Shown: positions 12,032-23,160, counted from the first letter of the stretch. The stretch: DNA of 64,000 nt from Siphonodentalium dalli (GCA_032622095.1 CP136067.1:79510705-79574704), one strand, 5' to 3'. The notes: generated from the sequence alone by a model not told the origin. Made by a program: numbers and translations.

Positions 12032-15000
12032 CTGAAACGACAATAGGTTGATGATATAGATGGCAAGATTACTAAATTCCAAGGGCCGGCCCATATTGGC
12101 TCAATCGTTACGCGGTCATATACGCCGTCCAGAAATGGCGAAGCTAGTTTTATTCTCGATGACCGTCAAGGGTTCACGTATGGACAAATTAAGTTTGTCA
12201 ATAATTTATTGATAAATATTTTACCGGGGTCGGTTGTTTCTTCGTTCATTGGAGTGATCTCCCAGTGGAATGGATTATAGTTACGGTATCATGGCTATAC
12301 GCACGTGCTCTTGGTTATTCTGCCTTGAAACATATTAAATTGTACCATCGATTCTATTATACACCTCCCCTTCCCTGAATGCACTTACCTGTTCCAAAAG
12401 GGATGAATTGTTCCAGGTTCGTCACATTGTTTCCATCAAGGAATCGTTTGTGGTTGAATGTGAACGGGTCAGACCAAACTGTTGGGTCCTTGAGTGACGT
12501 ATCTATGACCGGGAACACCACTGTGTCTTTTGGAATTCTGTAATTCCTTAATGTTGTTTCTTCTGTCACCAAATGAGGAATGGCAAACGGGGCGATATCG
12601 CCATGGCGCAGAATTTCCAAGACGGTTGCTTCCACATTTGGCATCTTAAGTTTATCTTCCATTCCAGGTAGCCTATCTGTTCCAACTGCACCAATGATTT
12701 CAGAATGAAGTGTCTCTTGGAGATTCGGATCGTTGACACTATAGACGATTCCCCAATACAAAGAAGTTGATGTGGTCTCGGTCCCCGCCAAAAATAGATC
12801 CAGTATAATTCTGCCAAGCTCGTGATCTGCGAAAATCAAGTACAGATTCAATAGAAGAAAACCATAGTCAGAAATGGTAACGCCACCAAGATCATATTAT
12901 TAGCCATAAATATAAATTAAAATATAAAATATATTGGTTACATGAATACACCGCCTCAGAATTTCGTTAAAACAACTAATCCTTCGAATTATTACAAAAA
13001 AACTACGGCTTATTACTGCAGGTTTCTCATTCACCACACCAGAAAGCTTCTAAATGCGGATCAAAAATCGGGGTATTGTGTTCCCACCAAGAGTGCATGG
13101 CCCAGCCATTGTTCATACATAAATGTCGAAAACAATTAACGCGGTCATAATGGTTACATATATACTGCAACTATATAAGACATCCAGCGAATACACACCC
13201 CACGAAAACCCGAAATGTGTTGTCCTGCGAGATATCCCATCGCTATAGCTCAATTTGACACGGCCAGATTAACATTTCTACAATATCCTAAAACAATAAA
13301 GCTTCTCAATCATCGGCATAGTCAATGGAACTTTCACGAACTTGGACATTCCAACTACAGCTTTTACCAAATCGGGGGTCGCAGTACAAGCTTTAATGCG
13401 TCCCAAAATAACCGCATCGGGATAGCACTACAGCTTTTAAAGCGACCCAATATATTTATAAAACCTACATAGGACCATGAGATTTTATAATTTGGCCCAC
13501 AATATACACCGGTGGCGTTAATGACTATACGTTGCCGGAAAGCAAAGGATCATCGACAACATTTGCACAATTGTTTTAGAATGCACATGGAGGATTTGGG
13601 GTGGGCCTGGTTAGTTAGGAAAAGACCGCCATATTTGGCGTCATTATATTTGGTGCCTATATTATAGACGTTCATATTATTTTCTCGTCAATAACCATTC
13701 ATGTTATGAAATATGCGATATTTTTACATGATATACAATGTATCTGTCATGAATAGTAGTATTCATTAAAATTTATAGCAACTTGATATAATAAACATTA
13801 AAATTGCTACAGAGGTTTTCATTTGAAAGTTTTTTATAAGCGTCATAAATTATGTGTACCTTTCTGTATCAAAGAGATAACAATATTAATGATATGTCAC
13901 ATTACGTGTTGTACTTATATTGAGTTGTGTTGCATATATAATGCATGCATTCCATGGTATTTTATGGTAAAAATGTTATGTTATGCAATCCTAACAAAAT
14001 CTATATAGGATACATCACATTATCACATGTGAGAAACAACATTATAGTTGGAAGAGAATTCAGTCATCGGGGATGCAGAATCGACTGGACTACCTACATA
14101 CATACTCAATATACATGGATACCTGGCATATTAATGTTTAAAGGTACTCAATCCGATAAAACTCCTCTCAATTACTATTTCAATGGCTTCGGGGGGTAAA
14201 CAATATTTGATTCGAGTCGAGGAAGTCACCCATCAAAGCTCAGATTTGTTAGATATCGATTTTAGAAATCTATTATTTTTCATTATCGGGAATACTATCT
14301 GGCCCAGAACTCAGTCAAAATTGCGTTAAAATTACCACTTGATTTTAGAGTTATCCATCCTTGTCTGTTTGAATAGATTTGGAGTACACATCCAGAGCAG
14401 ATTACGGCAGTTATTAGTACTCATCTCGAGAACATAACAAATTTCAAAAATCAATATCTAATAACTCTGAGCTTTGTTTGATGGGTTCCTCGACTCGAAT
14501 CAAATATTTTTTACCCCCAAAGCCAAAGAAATAGTAATATAGGACCCTCTGATCGGATTGTTGTTGTTGGAATCTGTTGAGATGGGGACCCTCTTTACGG
14601 ATTGAGTACCTTTAAATGTGACTATAGTTAAACATGTATACGACAAATGCCAATGCGGTCTTATCTGATATTGCAGCAAAAAAACATAGTTGCGTCTGTA
14701 TATAATTATATATTATATTTTTATTTGACCCCCCGGGGCCCCCCCCCCCCCCCAGTATTTGTTTGTTTTTCGTCAGTATAAATATACACGTATTACCACA
14801 GCAAATTTCTGAGATGTGCTTGACAGTTCGATTGAAACGAACCATCCGATTTGACAATATATATAAAACACAAATCGTGGGGTGAAGGAGAAGATCACTC
14901 GATCCATTTTCGACCATTCGGGCGCCCACCTACTCACTTTACCTTCTTTTACAAGCCCCTGGGATTCTCTGAACTGTGGTATTTATATGTGGTGTATAAC

Positions 15001-18000
15001 TTATAAGTCTGGGTACGTCTTACCTGGGACGTAGCCGTCGGGGAGATCGGTGGGTGTCTGTGTTTCTTTTATAAAAGCATCTATAAGACTTCTGATGTTT
15101 GATTCGTCAAAAGTGTCTCTGTGTTGTTTAACAATTATTTCGAAATGTTTATACATCGCCCCTAATGCGTCATAAATATTTTGGATTCTTGTATTAACAA
15201 ACGGTAGATATTTGATAAGTGGAATAGAGTCCATAACATTTGACAGGGCGGCATTTGACAAAATTTCCTGCGTATGTCCTAAGATTTCCTTGAAGTCAGA
15301 AGCATCATAGTCGTATCGTTTGCCGAAGACAACCGAACAAATTACATTTGATACAGATGTAGTTATAATATGTCTGATGTCGAACGGCTCGCCATTATGT
15401 TTGTCGATTTCTTGTAGTAGATGTTCTATTTCTTCTTGAATCTTCTGCTGCAGTTTATTTTTCCCCATGCCGAAATCTCGTAAAGTTTGTAGTGTGAATC
15501 GCCTGTTCTTCTTCCAAGTGGGGCCGGCGTCACTCCGAATTATACCTGCAATATAATATAATTCAATAAGTGATAAATGATCATCTTGAAAAATGATGGT
15601 GTCAAACTGTCAATGACACTCAATGACACGGCATTTCAACTTGGGGAGGAGTTAATTTTATGCTGAGAAGTCAACAGACTGATAAAGAATAAGGAAAGTA
15701 AAAAAGTTTCAGTGAAGGAATTGAATTGTGTAGATAAAATTTTTTTTATTTCAAACATTTCTAAAATGTTGGCTGCAGGGTGGCGGATTCAAATTTGAAA
15801 TCCAAGATAGCTGCTGCTATATATAGCCATGGATGTTTAACGAAATACGGATAATATCGATGGCTCCAATCAAGAGATCACCCCATAGATCCTTGTGAAG
15901 TTTTGTGACCATCGGATGAGGTATGTGGCCTGTAGAGGGTCTGCCGAAGTATTTAGACACAAAGAGCAAAATAAAATAATATGGCCAGTGAGGGCCATGT
16001 TTTTTAAAGAAATTCTGGGGAAAATAATGGCTCCAATATAGTGGTCACCCGACGATCCGTAAGTTAGGTGACAATCGGATGGGGGGGGGGGTCTGGCATG
16101 CATATAGGGTGTACCAAATGATGTAGTCATGTAAAGAGAATAAAATCCTATAGATGGCTGCCGGCGGCTGTGGTTTAACTGAAATTCGTTCATATTCGAT
16201 AGTTCCCATCAAAGGGTGACGCTAAACATACAGGCCTGTATATATTTCAAAACATTTCTTCCATAAATATATATAGGCCTACAGGCTACATGGTGTGTCG
16301 ACGGATTCAAATATGTAATCCAATATGGCGGCCATGTTTTAAAAATAATTTCGGTAAAAATCGATGGCTCACATCTATAGAGGTCACCCCGAATACCCAT
16401 ATGAAGTTTTGTGACGATCGGATGAGGGATGTCGCGTGTAGAGTGTGCCAAAGAACATTATTGACGGACGCACACACGACGGGCGCCAATAACCTACATG
16501 GAAATATCTAGTCAGAATAAGAATACCATGCATTGTGCCATTAACTATCTTCTATTATATATTTTGGAAGATCTGTCTGTCTGTGTGTGTGTGTGTGTTC
16601 GCGATGAACTCGAAAACGGCCGACTCGATTTCGATGAAACTTGGTATGTGGGGGTATTTTCGGCCGGGGGGTGGCATGGGCCTATTAATTTGTCCGTGCG
16701 ACGTGACATTGACCTTGAAATCGGGTAATTTCAAGGTCAAACGCCCGAATATCACGGGATTTCGATGAAACTTGGTATGTGGGGGTACATAAGGCCGTGG
16801 AGTGGCATAAACCTATTAATTTGCCCGTGCAATGTGACCTTGACCTTGAAATCGGGTCATTTCAAGGTCAAACGCCCGAATATCACGGGATTTCGATGAA
16901 ACTTGGTATGTGGGGATACTTTCGTATGGGGAGTCTCATAAGCTTATTCATTTGCCCGTGCGACTTGACCTTGAAATTGGGTCAATTCAAGGTCATATCG
17001 CCAATTTTGATGGGATTTCGACGAAATTTGATACGTGGGGTTACTTTTGTCCATTGAGTGTTTTGGACGGGTCGAGTCGTGACCCCGACCTGACCTTGAC
17101 CTTCAAAATGATCAATTCAAGGTCAAATCGGGTAAAAACGGGTGGATTTCGACGGGCATTTCGACGGGCACGTTTGTCGGGTACTTTTGTCCGGGCAGTG
17201 TTTTGGACCCCACTTGACCTTGACCTTCAAAATGGACAATTCAAGGTCAAAGCCCGGACGAAGTCGGGTCACCTTCTAGTATATATATATATAGTCAGAA
17301 TAAGAGTACTACATATACGTGCATTTATCTGCATTCAGAATTATAATACTTTACCTGTGCCTTTATAACTACATTCAGAATTGGAATATCATGTGCGCCT
17401 TTAACTACAGTCAGAATAAGAATACTATTTGTGTCTTTAAATATAGTCAGAATAAGATTAATATGTGTGCCTTTAACTATAACTATGTAGGTTATTCGTA
17501 CTTATCTACATCATTGTCTGCGCACGCGGGGATGGCATGCAGGTATATAGGCGGTGATTGAGACCATGTCATCTCCGCCGATACACATCTATACATGTAT
17601 TTATCATATATATTTCATTCTATATCGCTCAATACATAATCATATCACATATCATATATAGTCAGAATAAGAATACGATGGGTATATATAGTGCATGGGT
17701 GTCTTTAAAGGTACTAAATCCGAACAGAGGGTCCCCATCTCAACAGATTCCAACAACAACAATCCGACCAGAGGGTCCTATATTACCATTTCTTTGGCTT
17801 TGGGGGTAAAAAATATTTGATTCGAGTCGAGGAACCCATCAAACAAAGCTCAGAGTTATTAGATATTGATTTTTGAAATTTGTTATATTCTCGAGATGAG
17901 TACTAATAATTGCCGTCAATTTCGTATCCTGCTCGAGATGTGTACACCAAAACTCTATTCAAACAGACAAGGATGGATCTAAAATCAAGTGGTAAAAATA

Positions 18001-19053
18001 ACGCAATTTTGACTGCGTTCTGGGCCAGAAAGAATTCCCGATAATGAAAAATAATAGATTTCTAAAATCGATATCTAACAAATCTGAGCTTTGATGGGTG
18101 ACTTCCTCGACTCGAATCAAATATTTTTGACCCCCGAAGCCATTGAAATAGTAATTGGGAGGAGTTTTTATCGGATTGAGTACATTTAACTATACTAGTC
18201 AGAATAAGACTGCCAGATATATATGCCTTTATATAACCTGCAGTCAGAAAAATTCAGAATAAGAATAATATATCAAATTTATGGAGGCACGGGCTGAATG
18301 TTCATTGCTTCAAACGTGCTTTCTTCAGTAGCGTGAACAAATTCTCATTTCTTATATCGAAATGACTATGTAATGATCAGAATGGCTTAATGCGCGGTCT
18401 CTCAACTCATATCAAGCGCGAAAATTGGTCGAACCAGTGTCAATCTCGTCTAGCCAAGACCGCGATGAAGAATACTATGCGTGCCTTTAACTATAGTTAG
18501 AATAAGAATGATACGTGTTCATTTAACCATATGCAATATATGTATAAGCATACTATGTTTGCATTTGGCCATATAGCCAGAATACGAATGCTATGTGTGC
18601 CTTTAATTATAGTCAGAATAAGAAGGTTGTGTGTATATTGCATATAGTAAGAACATTATGTGTGACTTGATATAAATAATAAATTATATATGTACCGTCT
18701 GCCAGTATTTGTGGTATGCCTTTCCCTTCCTTGTTCGTATTTCTGTATCGTCCAGAGAAAACATCCGCTTGCTTTACAAGGGATTCGTGCAAGGCGTCGT
18801 ATCCGTTAATGACGACGGTGAGTCGATTCCCAAGATAGATAGAAAAGACATCTCCGTAGTCCGATCGCAATTTCCGGAAGTTCTCCAGTGGGTTGCCCAC
18901 AAGATGGAGAGCGTTTCCTATTACTGGCAGTGGTACTGGTCCCGGAGGTATTCCATCTGGGCGCCGCGTTTGCATTATCACCCATAGCAGCAGGAAAAAC
19001 GTACCCCCGATGGCTAAAGTCACAAAATTATTCAAGAAATATTCCACCAGCAT
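11847..19053 (-). CDS. Cytochrome P450, clan-2-like, four exons, 500 residues, complete
   Basis: Haem-thiolate monooxygenase, expected to insert one oxygen atom into a lipophilic substrate using electrons from P450 reductase at the ER membrane. Coding exons: 19053-18696, 15545-15024, 12826-12389 and 12031-11847. All junctions are GT-AG in phase 1 and total 1503 bases. Visible motifs: N-terminal membrane anchor about residues 5-28; Pro-rich hinge PPGP 36-39; C-helix W130-x3-R134; I-helix AGTETT 307-312; ExxR E364-R367; haem loop F437-x2-G-x3-C444-x-G. The 'WKKNRRFTLQTLRDFGMGK' segment is typical of CYP1/2/17-type enzymes. Length is normal and no stop or frameshift is seen. The ATG at 19053 is chosen because it begins the anchor; the frame stays open upstream to 19179, so an extended start is possible. 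Substrate and CYP family number cannot be read from sequence alone. Confidence 0.93.
12389..12826 (-). CDS. P450 exon 3 (I-helix to haem-loop start)
   Basis: The acceptor is TTTTCGCAG|AT and the donor is AACAG|GTAAGT. It encodes residues 294-439, containing the oxygen-activating AGTETT and the K-helix ExxR. Read-through past the donor produces a false 'CIQGRGGV' ending in place of the real haem loop, which continues in exon 4. Confidence 0.92.
12854..13300 (+). repeat. Interspersed repeat in P450 intron 2, related to 488-990 and 1709-1870
   Basis: Shares 'aagaaaaccatagtcagaaa', 'aatatattggttacatgaat', 'gcggatcaaa' and 'gaaatgtgttgtc(c/t)tgc' with the copies near the window start, in the same order. 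Unlike those, it is not interrupted by the inverted-repeat element, so it shows the pre-insertion state. Confidence 0.7.
14142..14611. mobile_element. TTAA MITE, AGGTACTC family, in P450 intron 2
   Basis: Ends are AGGTACTCAATCCG and CGGATTGAGTACCT, flanked on both sides by TTAA (14138-14141 and 14612-14615). The internal family words are present: 'ttgattcgagtcgaggaa', 'catcaaagctcaga', 'ttgttgttggaatctgttga'. TTAA duplication is the hallmark of piggyBac-type transposases; there is no coding capacity. Confidence 0.85.
15024..15545 (-). CDS. P450 exon 2 (C- to H-helix region)
   Basis: The acceptor on the minus strand is TATTGCAG|GT and the donor is CCCAG|GTAAGA. It encodes residues 120-293 and starts in the C-helix region, with W130 and R134 expected to contact a haem propionate. 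A shadow frame starting at the internal Met would miss the first 26 residues. Confidence 0.92.
15780..16480 (-). repeat. Degenerate tandem units of the 'gccatcttggatttcaaat' family, reverse orientation
   Basis: On the minus strand this reads like the arrays at 33.3-34.5 and 54.5-57.5 kb: 'cctcatccgatcgtcacaaa', 'cttcatatgggtattcgggg' and 'catggccgccat' recur at a spacing of about 170 bases over about four units. A short poly-G lies at 16081-16090. It sits in P450 intron 1. Confidence 0.65.
16572..17275. repeat. Minisatellite: (GT)n followed by about five units of about 130 bp
   Basis: After a 'tctgtctgtctgtgtgtg' tract, units begin 'gatttcgatgaaacttggta' near 16626, 16759, 16889, 17013 and 17144. 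Each contains 'tgaccttgaaatcgggt' and 'tttcaaggtcaaacgcccg'. Identity falls towards the right. The open frames here (16498-17368) merely follow the unit in different phases and are not genes. Confidence 0.8.
17283..18640. repeat. 'atagtcagaataagaatac' minisatellite, interrupted by a MITE
   Basis: The word 'tagtcagaataagaat' with a following 'tgtgcctttaacta' recurs at about 17293, 17410, 17445, 17658, 18198, 18248 and 18490-18625. One copy also lies at 16508 on the far side of the 130 bp array. The 130 bp array and the TTAA MITE at 17709-18185 therefore seem to have landed in one older array inside P450 intron 1. Confidence 0.7.
17709..18185. mobile_element. TTAA MITE, AGGTACTC family, in P450 intron 1
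   Basis: Ends are AGGTACTAAATCCG and CGGATTGAGTACAT, with TTAA on each side (17705-17708 and 18186-18189). The interior matches the copies at 24806 and 60244 closely ('tttgattcgagtcgaggaac', 'ctcgagatgagtactaataa'). Confidence 0.85.
18696..19053 (-). CDS. P450 exon 1 (membrane anchor, hinge, first strand region)
   Basis: Encodes residues 1-119 and the first base of codon 120. The donor on the minus strand reads GACG|GTACAT. It includes the hydrophobic anchor, the PPGP hinge and 'LPVIGNALHL'. Confidence 0.9.
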
Positions 19054-19200
19054 AATGATGAGTGTTTCTGCGCAGTGTGTGGCTTCACCTATCCGCTCCC
19101 AAATATAGTACCCAAACCAATGGCGAAGGTATGTATATTCGCGTGTATTTATGTTCCCGGCTATATATGAACGTCCCATATATTACCCATTCAATGTGAC

Positions 19201-19208
19201 TTTATATA
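19201..19208 (-). promoter_or_regulatory. TATA-like box upstream of the P450
   Basis: The minus strand reads AATATATAAAGTC here, about 150 bases before the chosen ATG. AT-rich surroundings make such words common, so this is only a candidate. Confidence 0.25.
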
Positions 19209-19357
19209 TTAACAAAACAACTTGTCAACTGAACGTGAAACCCAGCCCAATCATTCTGTCAGGCATTAATCGGTGCAGCGCGCACTACAGATCAAGTGGA
19301 ATGACAACGCACACATGTCAGTGTATGGGGCGCCGTTCTTCTATTTATTACATATTT

Positions 19358-19790
19358 AGTGATATCACTAATTCATTTTATGATATCACTAATTCGATTA
19401 TGTGATATCATTATTTCATTTTGTGATATCACAAATTATTTTGTGATATCACTAATTATTTTGTGATATCACTAAATATTTTAAGATATCACAAATTCGA
19501 ATTCTTGATATCACAAATTGATATTATGATATCATAAAATCGAATAGGTGATATCACAAAATAGTAGCATCTAGTGATATCACTAATTCTATTTTGTGAT
19601 ATCAATAAATAGGAAATGGCATAGCTTGCCGCGCCATTCTACTATTTATGTAACATTTTGTGATATCATAAAATCGAATTATTGATATCACTAAATGCTT
19701 ACTATTTTGTGATATCACATATTCATTTTGTGATTTCACAAATTACCAACATTTTGTGATATCAATAATTCGAATTAGTGATTTCACAAA
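19358..19790. repeat. Left GATATC palindrome array
   Basis: About sixteen copies of GATATC, mostly within TGTGATATCACA-like palindromes, are separated by 'aatt(c)', 'aaat' and 'cgaat' linkers at roughly 20-30 base spacing. Two further copies are altered to 'gatttca'. Confidence 0.85.
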
Positions 19791-20527
19791 ATGAGTTAAT
19801 TTTAGAACAACTTAATGATTTCTCCTATTCCACTCAAATATGGCGGAAAACAAGATATTTTATAGCACGCGTGAGGCAGACTATTTTAAATGGAAAGATG
19901 TGTCTAGAGTATGAGGATGCGAATAACAATCGAATTTTATTGGATCTGAGACAGGCAAAGCGATCATTAGTGACCATTCGCGATATAATGGAAGATACGA
20001 ACTGCAACGGGATAGAATCCACGCTGTCAACATTGGCGGACAAAATAGTAGAACAGAATACAGCAGCATCGAGCCCACATAACTCATTCGCTGCGGAGAG
20101 ATATCTTAGTATCTTAGACCATGACAATGATGTTCATAAATATGCACTACAAACAGTTTATTTGCCAGTTATTAATCAAAATTTGAAATCTTTCAAGGAA
20201 GCCTGGAATTCACACAAATTATCAACTGAACATCAACAAACACCCAAACAGTTGTGGCTAAATGGAGTTTTGGATCATATAAATTCCAGATCGATGCCAA
20301 AAACAAATATGTTTCAAACTTCATTTCCTGAGCATTTTATTGCTCAGATTAGACAATATGGTATAAATCCAGAGTCTTTTGAAGACCAGCAACAAGATGT
20401 CGGTCCAGTTGTCATCTCTTTACCACAAGAAACTGAGATGCTGTCTCGGGTCACCAATACAGACTACGCCACAGAAGAGAAGTTTGTCAAATGTTTGGAG
20501 TATCTTACAGAAATTGAAGTCATTTAA
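19778..20527 (+). CDS. IS3-like integrase/transposase fragment lacking the catalytic core (putative)
   Basis: Open for 250 codons, but its first triplet is GTG inside the palindrome array. The first in-frame ATG is at codon 41 (19898), and a possible splice acceptor (ttaattttag) ends at 19805. The C-terminal half, from 'RYLSILDHDNDVHKYALQTV' through 'LKSFKEAWNSHKLSTEH' and 'TPKQLWLNG', resembles the end of the integrase domain in animal IS3EU-type transposase proteins and their domesticated relatives. So do the following 'YGIN' and acidic stretches. The N-terminal 90 residues look helical, as in those proteins. The DDE-bearing middle is not visible, so it cannot be a working transposase. It may be an internally deleted non-autonomous copy, one exon of a spliced gene, or an exapted gene. 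The family call is from memory. Confidence 0.6.
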   Translation: MISQNELILEQLNDFSYSTQIWRKTRYFIARVRQTILNGKMCLEYEDANNNRILLDLRQAKRSLVTIRDIMEDTNCNGIESTLSTLADKIVEQNTAASSPHNSFAAERYLSILDHDNDVHKYALQTVYLPVINQNLKSFKEAWNSHKLSTEHQQTPKQLWLNGVLDHINSRSMPKTNMFQTSFPEHFIAQIRQYGINPESFEDQQQDVGPVVISLPQETEMLSRVTNTDYATEEKFVKCLEYLTEIEVI

Positions 20528-20573
20528 TATAATTGTGTGAATTTTCTCCCCGATTTCAGAAAACCGTGGAATT

Positions 20574-21030
20574 TGTGATATCATAAAATCGAATATGTGA
20601 TATCATAAAATAGTTACTATTTTGTGATATCATAAAATCATTTTGTGATATCACTAATTCGAATTTGTGATATCACTAAATGATTTTATGATATCACAAA
20701 ATCGAATATGTGATATCACAAAATAGTAGCATTTAGTGATATCACAAAATCAAATTTGTGATATCATAAATTCATTTACACGATTTAGTGATATCACAAA
20801 ATATTTCATGATATCACAAAATAATATTAGTGATTTAACTAAATAGTCATGTTGTCAGAATTAGTGATATCACAAAATGAATATGTGATATCAGAAAATC
20901 GAATTTGTGATATCACTAATTCATTTTATGATATCACAAAATCGATTTTGTGATATCACAAAATAATAAGCATTTAGTGATATCACAAAATCGATTTTGT
21001 GATATCAGAAAATGAATTAGTGATATCACT
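20574..21030. repeat. Right GATATC palindrome array
   Basis: About nineteen copies of GATATC in TGTGATATCACA-type palindromes occur at similar spacing to the left array, with one copy altered to 'gatttaac'. The last unit joins directly to the right terminal inverted repeat. Confidence 0.85.
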
Positions 21031-21290
21031 AAATAGGTAATAAATAGAAGAACGGTGCCCCATAGCATTGAAGACCATGAGATAACAAATTGAGACACCC
21101 CCCCCCCCCCCATTTTTGATAGAGCATAACACTCCGCATCTTTTAAAACTTGTTTGCTGATGAGAAATGTCGCTTTCGAATTTTATGACAATTTTGGTGG
21201 GGTATATCTATAAGGGTAAGTAATTATATACCCTAATACTGGGCATAGTTTTACACAGAACGTTATCATGGGTGTCATCATATATAGCGG

Positions 21291-21432
21291 ATATGAAATG
21301 AGTGTTTCTCTCATATGATATTTATGAAACGAGTCTAAGAATTTTCAGTTTTCTCGAGCCTCCGGCGAGAGAAAACTGAACATTCGTGACGAGTTTCATA
21401 AATATCATATGAGAGAAACACGAATTACATAT
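21291..21432. repeat. Long hairpin, arms of about 65 bp
   Basis: The left arm contains 'gtgtttctctcatatgatat' and 'ttcagttttctcg'. The right arm is its reverse complement, ending 'gagagaaacacgaattacat', with a short 'agcctccgg' loop. The tail 'gaattacatattctattta' recurs at about 21659. Confidence 0.75.
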
Positions 21433-21890
21433 TCTATTTATCATATGACACCTATAAATTGATTATGATGTCCAAACGCACACAAATCACTAAATAGCTA
21501 TATGACATCGGCAGCAAAAGATTAATGTGACGTCACTTCATTGCACCGGAAGCCCAATTACACCTGGTGAACTAGCAGAAATAATATGCACGCGAAGATA
21601 TAGTGCGCTATTCTGTTCTCAGTTTGTGACATTATATCGTATGTTTATTAGATAAATACGAATTACATATTCTATTTATCGTATAACAATGTCCAAAACT
21701 ATATATTTCAAGATTATAATTGCGAGAATTTCGGCATCGCGTTGATTGACGCGCACGAATTTGACCTGCATTTAGTTAGAGATGCGGCTCGGCCCCGGTT
21801 GCCATTCAGCCAACCAGAACACACTTTTTGTCAACAAACCAATCAAATTATCGGAAGGTGATATGAACTAGTAATTGATATGAAATTGAT

Positions 21891-22612
21891 TTATGACATA
21901 CTTTCCAATGTAAATAATGATTGAGTCATATGATAAAATATAATTATCCATGTTTAATTTTGTTGTATATTACTATTATATACTATAAAGTTATTATACA
22001 ATGTTGTGTACAGTATGTGTTTTTCTTGTACGAGTCTAGGTTGTGGTGAAAAATCATATTGGACGAGACACGCAGTGTCGAGTCCAATATGACTTTTCAT
22101 GCACCACAACCTGGACGAGTACAAGAAAAACGCATACTGTACACAACATTGTATAATGACATTTTTATTATCCATCTGTATGTTTATTCAAATTTTGGGA
22201 ATAAAACTTTAGTGGTTACTTTTGGTATTTGTCGATACTTAATTCTCTATTAAAGCATGTATTGATCATCAGAAAGCATAATTTGGAACAGTAAACACGG
22301 AAATGAAAAACAAAACTCAACGCGGAAGTGAAACATCTGCTAATCCACCAGTGTTGCGCGCGAAACACAATTTCACCGATTCATTTCGCAAAAGTTAATT
22401 CGTGACGTCACAGAGTCCCGATAAAAAAGTCATATTGCACACTTGGGAGTCCAATATGACATTCGGGAGTCCAATATGACTTTTTCCAGGATTATCACGT
22501 GGCGGCTTTTGCCCAATCGGAAATGGTGTTAGTTAAGGGATGGATAATAATATTATATATACTATTTTATCATATGACTCAATCATTATTTACGTTGGAA
22601 AGTATGTCATAA
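21891..22612. mobile_element. MITE with terminal inverted repeats of about 60 bp and a long internal hairpin
   Basis: The left end 'ttatgacatactttccaatg' and the next 40 bases are mirrored at 22545-22612. Inside, 21975-22165 is a second long palindrome whose arms contain 'gttattatacaatgttgtg' and 'gtttttcttgtacgagt', with 'gtccaatatgac' at its centre. 'agtccaatatgac' recurs twice near 22450-22490. Open frames at 21954-22253 lie on the hairpin and are not genes. Confidence 0.75.
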
Positions 22613-23160
22613 AGCTATGTAGTAAGACGTGTCCCATCAGCCCTTGACCCAAAGGGGGCACAATCAGGACGGTGGCATGTTCAAAACATACAATCAGTCC
22701 ACTCGCTATTGCGAGACACTGCGTGGTAACACACTAAATATCGGTAGGGTGATCGATTACAAGAAGCCATGCGTCGATCAGTCAGAACAAGCTATACTGG
22801 AAAATTGAATCGTTATTCCCTGCATTTCCAAAGGCCAGACATTTGCATGGCAATATTTGGGCTCTATAGATCATACAGCGTATAGTATACCACTCAAAAA
22901 CAGCTGACAAATTAGAAAATTGAATTCTGTGTTTTTGATGCATGCATGTCCCTGATTCCACGCATATAATGGTGTACACCAGTATAAACACACGCCATTT
23001 ATGCGAAGATTGGATGGTCAGGAAAGGAAATTACAGAAACACTATGGATATAATGATCTCCTGAAGCCGCGGACCATTCACCAAATAAAAACGGTTTGCA
23101 AATAAGAAACATAATTGGTGTCTTATATTTGGGGATCGACTAGCATATCCGAAAACTGCG

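Larger units (their letters stand above)
19324..21064. mobile_element. TIR element with two GATATC palindrome arrays and a partial integrase-like frame
   Basis: The outer 51 bases at each end are inverted copies with two mismatches, starting TATGGGGC(G/A)CCGTTCTTC and continuing 'tatttattac.tatttagtga'. Between these ends lie a left array (about 16 GATATC palindromes, 19358-19790), one open frame (to 20527) and a right array (about 19 palindromes, 20574-21030). Typical arms are TGTGATATCACA or AGTGATATCACT. No exact target-site duplication is evident: the flanks 'tcagtg' and 'gcattg' agree at four of six bases. A partial extra copy of the terminus lies inside at about 19620-19652. The unit starts about 270 bases upstream of the P450 ATG. 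Confidence 0.75.

Noticed and set aside
12357-12388. Haem-loop-like 'GTGKCIQGRGGV' ending of the third P450 exon frame
   Set aside because: It reads through a perfect GTAAGT donor; the true haem loop with its Cys is completed by the exon at 12031-11847.
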